Shown here: positions 17,169 through 22,941 of the stretch, piece by piece | Layout of the letters: each line of letters starts with the position of its first letter | How positions within the stretch are numbered: position 1 is the first letter of the stretch | Source: Seminavis robusta | Taxonomy: Eukaryota > Bacillariophyta > Bacillariophyceae > Naviculales > Naviculaceae | Assembly: GCA_903772945.1 (NCBI GenBank) | Contig: CAICTM010001767.1 | Coordinates: 1-22,941, forward strand | Direction of reading: 5' to 3' | Length of the DNA stretch: 22,941 bases | Made by a program: the position numbers and the translations under genes | Notes under the pieces: generated by a model | What the model was told of the DNA's origin: nothing | Seen by the model: the letters and a program-made list of their open reading frames with translations, nothing else | Database searches by the model: none

Positions 17169-19460
17169 ATGACGACTTGCAATGGCAATGACATTAACAA
17201 GTACCAGCGAATGGATGTCTACGACATTGACGGGACTCTGACTCGACCGGGTTATGATTTGTGGTATTTGACGAGCAAGGCATTGGCCAAAGATGCCAAG
17301 GATTTTGATGCTCGTGTCAAGGAATGGAAACAAGAGGTGGCAGACACAGGTGAAGTCGTCAAATCCAGTGGCACCATGATGCAAGACACCATTGGTCGTT
17401 TGCTCCGCGATGACTTTGCGACGGGACAAGTGGTACAAGACATGGCTCGCTCCATTGTGGAGGAATTGATCCAAAAAGGCATTGTCTTTTCCGAATGGCT
17501 TGCCTTTGTCAAGGAACGATTGCAGGAAGGAGTCACACCCGTGTTGGCCACCACCAACTATATCGAAGGTGCTCGTGCTTTCTTGGAGGCCTTGGTACGC
17601 GCCAAATGGTTGACACAAGCCGAAGCAGACCGCTTTGTCTGTTCCGGCACTGTGGTGGACTGGAAAAACCGAACTCTCCTGCACTTTAATATCAACATGG
17701 GCAAGGCCAAGGGAGTCTCCGAGGCTACTGGGATTTCCGATATGGAGGCCATCCATCAGGCCGTAGAAAATGTGTTTGGTGATGATCCAATGGGCAACGA
17801 CTACGGTATCCTGACAATGACAAATCATCATGCATGGGTGGTCAATACGCAAAAGAACGCCACCAAGGCGTTGCCGTTGGGCATGCAACGCATGTCATGG
17901 TTGCATTGGACGGATCAAGCCAAACATCGTGTGCCACGAGGTCTCATGGGAGTCTTTGGTGGAAAAAGCGGCGACAATGATGAGCGGCCTAGCAAACGCT
18001 TGCAAGTGGATACCAGCAACATTCCTTTGTTGGATACCCACGCGAGTTCCGGTGGAAAACCCAACATTGTCGTGGTGGGTGGCGGATTCTGTGGCGTCCT
18101 TGTCACGAGTATGCTGCAGGAGAACAACGACTTGTCCATTACACTTATTGATCCAAAGGATTCCTTCGAATATGTGGGTGCGCTACCCAAAACGTTGGTC
18201 CAATACAACACCCAGTCGGATAAGAAAGCAACAAGTCCTGCTGTAAGCTTACCCTTTCACCAAATCCTTGGCAAACAATCTGCAGCACGACATGTCCGTG
18301 CCTGGGTCGATCAAGTCGAGGAAAAGCATGTCGTGGTCCAATTTGCAAGTGGCATGAATGATCCGGGCGCCTACTACACACGCAAGATTCCCTTTGATCA
18401 CTTGGTATTGGCTACTGGCTCGACGTATCCGGCTGGGATCAAGCACTCGCACATGACGGCTGTGCACGGAATCACACGCGGTGTCGAGTTACAGCGTCAA
18501 CAACAGCGTGTTGCCAATGCCGAGTCAATCCTCCTTATTGGAGGTGGCTACGTCGCAGCAGAGATTGCCACTGAAGTCGCCACCGCCTACCCAGGTAAAC
18601 AAATCACAATGGTGGATCGTCATCCACGTCTCTTGTCTCGTATCCCCGAGGCCCACGATATGCTGTTGCAGAGATTGACAGAGCTCAAGATCAATGTCGT
18701 ATTGGGTGAGACAATCACCTCGGTCGATCCACAGAGTCTGGACTACGTATCGGCATCAGGGCGGAGATTCTCGACCGATCACGCCATTTGGACTGGCGGG
18801 CCTCAGCCGAATACAGCGGGCCTGGTCGGCAGTATCGAAACCACCTTTCCACAGGCTGCTGCTCATCATCATCAAAGTGCAACGTCGTCTCGTGGATGCA
18901 TTGTTGTGGACCATTTTCTGAGCTTGCCGGGAAGTGGTCGCCGCGTATGGAGTGGAGGAGACGCCTGCATCTTGGATGATGGAGTTGGCGAAGAGGCCAT
19001 GGCAGCTCGTGCCATGCATCAGGGACGCGTGATTGCCAATAATATTCTGGCAGCAGTTCAAGCTGGCATTGGCGCCCGAGACAGTGCTTTGGCCAGCAAA
19101 AAGGGGGAACTCGAGCTTACCAAATACGTACACGACAAGGCTTCCATTGCAAGTATGATTGTTTCGCTTGGAGGTGACAGTGCCATGGTGATTATCGGCG
19201 ACGTTCCAGTTGTGGGACCCTTTCGATGTCTCAAAGAGGAAGTGGAGCGCCTCCTGCTCGTGCAGCTGGAGGCGAGGAACGAAACGCAACAGTCACTTGT
19301 GGATCCTTACAATCTCCTGAAGTCTGTCAATGTGGAGAAGCTGCGTGAGTTGGCTGCAAGCAGTACGAAAGGGAAGGAACATTCAATCGCCGACATTCTG
19401 CCACCGGAACAAAAGGCATCCATTTTGCACCTTCTTGTTGCTCCCAGCCAGGACAGCTAG
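17169..19460 (+). CDS. Fusion: HAD-family phosphatase (SerB-like) + FAD-dependent NAD(P)H oxidoreductase
   Basis: A single 763-residue frame from ATG 17169 (accATGA). Residues 1-260 form a HAD-type phosphatase: motif I DIDGT with Asp19/Asp21, a helical cap (about 30-110), motif II VLATTNY, a Lys in NMGKAKG (Lys179), and motif IV GNDYGIL with Asp211, the arrangement of class IB (SerB-like) enzymes. Residues about 300-650 are a two-dinucleotide-binding flavoprotein: VVVGGGFCG (Gly304-309) for FAD, LVLATGSTYP, LLIGGGYVAAE (from Gly458) for NAD(P)H, and WSGGDACIL (Asp598) for the FAD ribityl. The order and length resemble AIF/FSP1 (AIFM2)-like and type II NADH dehydrogenase-like proteins. The C-terminal 110 residues have no assigned domain. 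No targeting sequence is obvious. Phosphatase substrate and electron acceptor are unknown; the two activities in one chain suggest a linked metabolite conversion. Confidence 0.82.
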   Translation: MTTCNGNDINKYQRMDVYDIDGTLTRPGYDLWYLTSKALAKDAKDFDARVKEWKQEVADTGEVVKSSGTMMQDTIGRLLRDDFATGQVVQDMARSIVEELIQKGIVFSEWLAFVKERLQEGVTPVLATTNYIEGARAFLEALVRAKWLTQAEADRFVCSGTVVDWKNRTLLHFNINMGKAKGVSEATGISDMEAIHQAVENVFGDDPMGNDYGILTMTNHHAWVVNTQKNATKALPLGMQRMSWLHWTDQAKHRVPRGLMGVFGGKSGDNDERPSKRLQVDTSNIPLLDTHASSGGKPNIVVVGGGFCGVLVTSMLQENNDLSITLIDPKDSFEYVGALPKTLVQYNTQSDKKATSPAVSLPFHQILGKQSAARHVRAWVDQVEEKHVVVQFASGMNDPGAYYTRKIPFDHLVLATGSTYPAGIKHSHMTAVHGITRGVELQRQQQRVANAESILLIGGGYVAAEIATEVATAYPGKQITMVDRHPRLLSRIPEAHDMLLQRLTELKINVVLGETITSVDPQSLDYVSASGRRFSTDHAIWTGGPQPNTAGLVGSIETTFPQAAAHHHQSATSSRGCIVVDHFLSLPGSGRRVWSGGDACILDDGVGEEAMAARAMHQGRVIANNILAAVQAGIGARDSALASKKGELELTKYVHDKASIASMIVSLGGDSAMVIIGDVPVVGPFRCLKEEVERLLLVQLEARNETQQSLVDPYNLLKSVNVEKLRELAASSTKGKEHSIADILPPEQKASILHLLVAPSQDS

Positions 19461-20025
19461 GTGATTTTCTTGCCAACGTTGCGTCCAACCATCAGACTGA
19501 GCGTCTTGAATCAACTCTGTAACCCGTAACTATTAATAGCTAGAATTAGACACTTGTTGTCAGCAATCTCTAGCTAGTAGCTAGCTAGGAAGCAAGACAG
19601 AAGTGGAAGCGATTTGTTCTGCTGCATCAAGCATCAAAACAAATCCTACCATGTCCAGGTTACTCTCTACACGCTCTTGGTTGCGAGTACTTGTCTACAC
19701 CTAATGGCTAACTCATTCCGTACCGTACTCATTGCCAAACTTCTGTAGAGCTAGACTACTACACTTGTAGTAGCTAGCTAGCACTAGAGAGCGAAAACCC
19801 GCGCCAAGCCCCTTCGCGGTCGATTGAGTCGATTGAGTCCTAGAAAATGATTGCGAGAGATTTTTGACTCATAACCCAATGCCAACCCGCTGCGGAAGGT
19901 GAAAGATCCAAACCGAGAAAATGCGACGGCGAACACACCAATGCCATTATTCTCTTTGTCTTTGTTGTTTGTTATTTTTGTTGGTTATTATTACTACCAG
20001 CTAGCTACAGTACTATTTTATTTTG
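19461..20025. promoter_or_regulatory. Intergenic region upstream of CCT-delta, rich in CTAGCTAG elements
   Basis: This 565-bp gap has no supported gene. It contains ctagctagtagctagctag (19570-19588), gtagtagctagctagc near 19768-19783 and agctagct at 19999-20006, plus a double tcgattgag near 19820-19838. It should hold the 3' end of the oxidoreductase transcript and the CCT-delta promoter. Confidence 0.4.
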
Positions 20026-21702
20026 ATGACAATGGCGAGTGCTTCCGTTTCACAACGCCGCAGTGGCGAGACACTGGGTGACAACACGAAAGGGAGGGAT
20101 GTTCGAATTAGCAATATTGTGGCCGCCAAAGCCATTGCGACTGCCATTCGTACATCGTTGGGTCCTCGTGGCATGGACAAGCTGTTGACCAAGGGCAGCG
20201 GAGAAGTGATTATCAGCAATGACGGAGCTACTATTTTGAAGAATATGCAAGTGTTGCATCCCGCGGCACAAATGTTGGTGGATTTGTCGCAGAGTCAAGA
20301 TATCGAAGCCGGCGATGGGACTACTACTGTGGTCGTCTTGGCGGGTGCTCTTTTGGAGGCGTGTGCGACCTTGTTGGCCAAGGGCATTCATCCCACCGTC
20401 ATTGCGCAGTCCTTTTTGCTGGCGAGCGAAAAGACGTGTGAAATCTTGAAGGAAATGAGTCGACCAGTCCTACTCACAGACCGTCAAGCTCTACTCAATG
20501 CCGTTGAAACCTGTTTGAGCAGCAAGGTGGTGGCGCAAAATTCCGATTTGTTGGCACCCATTGCCGTCGATTCCGTCTTGGGACTCTTGGGAGTCACGCC
20601 CTCGACGTCTCCCGAGGATATCCCTTCCAATGTAGATCTCCGCGATATTCGAATTGTACAACAGGTCGGAGGAACCGTAGATGATACCGAACTGGTCACT
20701 GGACTCGTCTTGAATGCACCCAAAATCAATGCGCCAGGAGCTCCCACTGTCATTCAAAATGCCAAAATTGCACTCATCCAATTCTGTCTCTCCGCACCCA
20801 AAACCGACATGGACAACACGGTCGTTGTGGAAGACTATTCCGCCATGGATAGACTCTTGAGAGAAGAACGAAAATACATTTTGGGACAGTGCAAGGCACT
20901 CAAAAAAAGTGGAGCCAACGTTGTACTCATTCAAAAATCCATTCTCAGAGATGCCTACAATGAATTGTCTTTACATTTCTTGGCCAAAATGGGAATCATG
21001 GTACTCACCGATATCGATCGCGGGGATGTTCCCTTTATTTGCAAGACACTTGGATGCAGTCCCATTGCACACATTGATCAACTCGCCAGCAAAACATCCT
21101 CCAAATACTTTGGAACGGCCGAAAAGGTCACTCATGTATACTTGGAAGGCGCCAGTCATCGCGTTGTCAAATTCACGGGAGTACCACCGGCTACGGCACC
21201 CACACAAACCATTTTGTTGCGGGGATCCAATTCACTCGTCTTGGGAGAAGCCGAACGATCTCTTCACGATGCTCAATGCGTTGTGCGGAGTTTGGTCAAA
21301 CAGCGAGCCCTCATTGCGGGAGGAGGAGCACCGGAAGCACAGGCCAGTTATGCCTTGGAACAACACGCGAAAACTCTCCAGGGCATGGCCGTCCCCTGTT
21401 TCAAGGCGTTTGCTGATGCCCTCGAAGTCATTCCGTATACATTGGCGGAAAATGCCGGATTGAAACCCATTGAAGTGGTGACGCAACTTCGCAAACTGCA
21501 TGCCGAAGGAAACGTGGGAGCTGGTGTCGATGTCGTCAAGAACAAGAAAATCAAGACGGGAACGACAAAGGTAGAAGGGGTCTCGGACATGTACGAACGC
21601 AATGTTGTACAACCGCTTTCAGTGTCCACCAGTGCCGTCACGTTGGCCACGGAAACTGTTTGTATGATCTTGAAGGTGGATGATATGATTGTGGTGCAGT
21701 AA
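20026..21702 (+). CDS. CCT4: T-complex protein 1 subunit delta (CCT4), cytosolic chaperonin
   Basis: ATG at 20026 (or ATG at 20032, context acaATGG) starts a 558-residue frame of the usual CCT-subunit length. Group II chaperonin motifs are in order: NIVAAKAIATAIRTSLGPRG, MDKLL, then NDGATIL, the nucleotide-binding GDGTTTVVVLAGALLE, the apical domain with DMDNTVVVEDYSAMDRLLREE, then ALIAGGGAPEAQ, FADALEVIPYTLAENAGL and the C-terminal LATETVCMILKVDDMIV. ALIAGGGAPE...MAVPCFKAFADALEVIP and VVQPL.VS.SA point to the delta subunit rather than the other seven. It folds actin and tubulin as part of the TRiC/CCT hetero-16-mer. No introns are needed and all ATPase motifs are intact. Confidence 0.95.
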   Translation: MTMASASVSQRRSGETLGDNTKGRDVRISNIVAAKAIATAIRTSLGPRGMDKLLTKGSGEVIISNDGATILKNMQVLHPAAQMLVDLSQSQDIEAGDGTTTVVVLAGALLEACATLLAKGIHPTVIAQSFLLASEKTCEILKEMSRPVLLTDRQALLNAVETCLSSKVVAQNSDLLAPIAVDSVLGLLGVTPSTSPEDIPSNVDLRDIRIVQQVGGTVDDTELVTGLVLNAPKINAPGAPTVIQNAKIALIQFCLSAPKTDMDNTVVVEDYSAMDRLLREERKYILGQCKALKKSGANVVLIQKSILRDAYNELSLHFLAKMGIMVLTDIDRGDVPFICKTLGCSPIAHIDQLASKTSSKYFGTAEKVTHVYLEGASHRVVKFTGVPPATAPTQTILLRGSNSLVLGEAERSLHDAQCVVRSLVKQRALIAGGGAPEAQASYALEQHAKTLQGMAVPCFKAFADALEVIPYTLAENAGLKPIEVVTQLRKLHAEGNVGAGVDVVKNKKIKTGTTKVEGVSDMYERNVVQPLSVSTSAVTLATETVCMILKVDDMIVVQ

Positions 21703-22631
21703 AAAATAAGATTGCATGCATGCATGGTTGGAGGAAAAAGAAAGGTGGTGGAAAGGAGAAAGCAAAGCAGCATGAAGACGAGTTGCTAGGAATAGATAAT
21801 ATTATATAGCAACACAAGAGGAGTATCGAGAGCTTTTAAAGGAACCACATGTGTGTGAGCTAGCTAGCTAGTCCAACACCAGCAAATTAGCTCACAGAGG
21901 TCAGCGGAAAAGACACGGCGAGATGGGAAAAACAAAAAGACGACCACTCACATAGCCACATGTAATTGATCTGTTGGAGGCGGGTACTAGTAGTGGCGCA
22001 ACCCACACACACCGTCGTGGTATGAAGCAAGACTTGAATTTTGAAATGTACGATAGAGTGGGGGCCAACAATCATTACATGTACTAGCTAGTAGTATCTT
22101 CAAGAGGGCATCAATGCAAGCATTATTGCGATAGCATAATATTCATATCTCTTCTACAGCATGAGTTAACTGATTCACAATGGGTAGAAGTATGAATTTT
22201 GCCATCAAAAATGAATTTCAGTCGAATTTTGAACTGAGAGTGACGAGTCATGCTTCGGATTCGAAATAACGAAAATCGAAAAATGAAAAACAGCGGCAGC
22301 AACAACAACAAACAAACTCAACAACTAGAAAGCATTTGACCACCCTGCCATGGAGTGCTACCGGTATGACTGGTGCTGCCATGGTAAAACTCTCTCTGGT
22401 TGTGATTTCTATGGCTCCTCACCTCCAAAGTCTTGCAAGTAGCCAAGCGGTCGCCATTGATGTACCTTTGGTATTGACAAAAAAGCCCTCAAACCTCACA
22501 CTTCCTTTCCGGATCACGTCAACAAGTCAAAGCCAACACGATACGTAAAGTGTATACTAGCTAGTCTAGTAGGCAATCTTAAGCTTTTCGACCCCGTTGA
22601 ATAACACAGTACAAGTATCGTACTTCGTGGA
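21703..22631. other. Long non-coding region 3' of CCT-delta
   Basis: No convincing conserved gene lies in this 929-bp stretch. It shows gcatgcatgcatgg near 21714, an agctagctagctag run at 21858-21871, a perfect 12-bp palindrome tactagctagta at 22082-22093 and ACATGT elements near 21958 and 22077. It is AT-rich between 22120 and 22330. A short Met-initiated frame at 22366-22548 is listed separately. Confidence 0.4.
22366..22548 (+). CDS. Possible 60-residue small protein, unidentified
   Basis: ATG at 22366 (within ccggtATGA) gives MTGAAMVKLSLVVISMAPHL, a weakly hydrophobic start, followed by a Ser/Thr-rich tail ending SQSQHDT. It could be a signal-like peptide, but length and composition are also compatible with chance. 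It is listed only because it precedes the edge gene on the same strand. Confidence 0.12.
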   Translation: MTGAAMVKLSLVVISMAPHLQSLASSQAVAIDVPLVLTKKPSNLTLPFRITSTSQSQHDT

Positions 22632-22941
22632 ATGGCTCGTCCCTTCCGTGTCCAAACAGCTGCAGCAGCAACGGCAGCTACCATTGGCTGGTTATGGTTC
22701 TCCAGCAGGAGGGCTTCTGTCGTGAATGGCATGATTGCACATACTGGTACTACTACTGTGCAGAGAGATGATGTGGCATTGCCAACCCCATATACACAAG
22801 CCGCTCATCCATCGTCGGTGTTGTTTGATAGCATTGACATCCACGGCGTGCCACTTCAATTTGCCGTTCGTAAATTCAAACACATTCGAATGCTGCACGA
22901 TCACTTACAACGGGAAATACACGGCTACGCCATTTTGAAAG
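22632..22941 (+). CDS. 5' part of an unidentified N-terminally anchored protein, cut by window edge
   Basis: From ATG 22632 (ggaATGG) the frame is open through the last base (103 codons). It starts MARPFRVQTAAAATAATIGW, a basic residue followed by an Ala-rich hydrophobic helix ending WLWFSSRR, like an organelle presequence or membrane anchor. It continues with a Thr-rich linker and then a more ordered region, LFDSIDIHGVPLQFAVRKFK then HIRMLHDHLQREIHGYAIL. The last part has a faint PX-like look (V..FKHI..LH..L), too weak to assign. An intron may follow directly at the edge (...AAAG). Confidence 0.55.
   Translation, partial: MARPFRVQTAAAATAATIGWLWFSSRRASVVNGMIAHTGTTTVQRDDVALPTPYTQAAHPSSVLFDSIDIHGVPLQFAVRKFKHIRMLHDHLQREIHGYAILK

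Noticed and set aside
16817-17200. Minus-strand 127-residue frame in the divergent promoter
   Set aside because: It overlaps the start of the HAD gene and shows no recognisable domain.
17148-17888. Minus-strand 246-residue frame
   Set aside because: It lies wholly antisense to the HAD domain, whose catalytic motifs are clear on the plus strand; the antisense product looks unordered.

Overview
The window looks like nuclear DNA of a photosynthetic stramenopile, most likely a pennate diatom. Coding regions are mostly single open frames on both strands. At least one clear short GT-AG spliceosomal intron is present (95 nt). The protein set is eukaryotic: CCT-delta chaperonin, a THUMPD3-type tRNA methyltransferase, an Mpv17-family protein and an aspartyl/asparaginyl beta-hydroxylase. 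There are also repeat proteins of the CPWDE ankyrin-like type that are abundant in diatoms and other stramenopiles. The species assignment is inference; nothing here fixes the genus.

Layout. Positions 1-1770 (minus) hold a broken F-box-like/ankyrin-like gene that runs off the left edge. Positions 1980-4280 (plus) hold a multi-exon THUMPD3-like RNA methyltransferase that appears to carry a second methyltransferase domain. 4426-5505 (minus) is a tandem NTF2/SnoaL-like protein with a presequence-like N-terminus. 5955-7394 (plus) is an aspartyl/asparaginyl beta-hydroxylase-domain protein with a TPR-like N-terminus and a CxxC...CxC tail. 7547-8224 (minus) is an Mpv17/PMP22-family membrane protein. 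About 8590-9370 (plus) is the relic of a second, different ankyrin family. 9599-10708 (minus) is a membrane-anchored SGNH hydrolase. 10905-11147 is a GGAGA-rich degenerate repeat. 11275-13016 (plus) is the better-preserved paralogue of the left-edge ankyrin-like gene, in inverted orientation, with a cluster of indels in its middle. 13400-14033 (plus) is a small membrane/coiled-coil protein whose reading frame is spread over three frames. 14226-16612 (minus) is an ABCB-type half transporter with one intron. 17169-19460 (plus) is a HAD phosphatase fused to a FAD/NAD(P)H oxidoreductase. 20026-21702 (plus) is CCT subunit delta. 22632 to the right edge (plus) is the 5' end of an unidentified membrane-anchored protein.

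The genes do not form a pathway or operon. This is an ordinary gene-dense eukaryotic segment with a locally unstable repeat-gene component: two inverted copies about 9.5 kb apart plus an unrelated ankyrin relic between them. The most interesting points are the unusual domain fusions (methyltransferase + THUMPD3-like; HAD + FAD oxidoreductase; beta-hydroxylase + zinc-ribbon-like tail), the inverted repeat-gene pair with clustered indels, and a recurring set of short palindromes (CTAGCTAG, CTACCGGTAG, TACATGTA) in the non-coding gaps. No rRNA, tRNA, CRISPR array or transposase was recognised.
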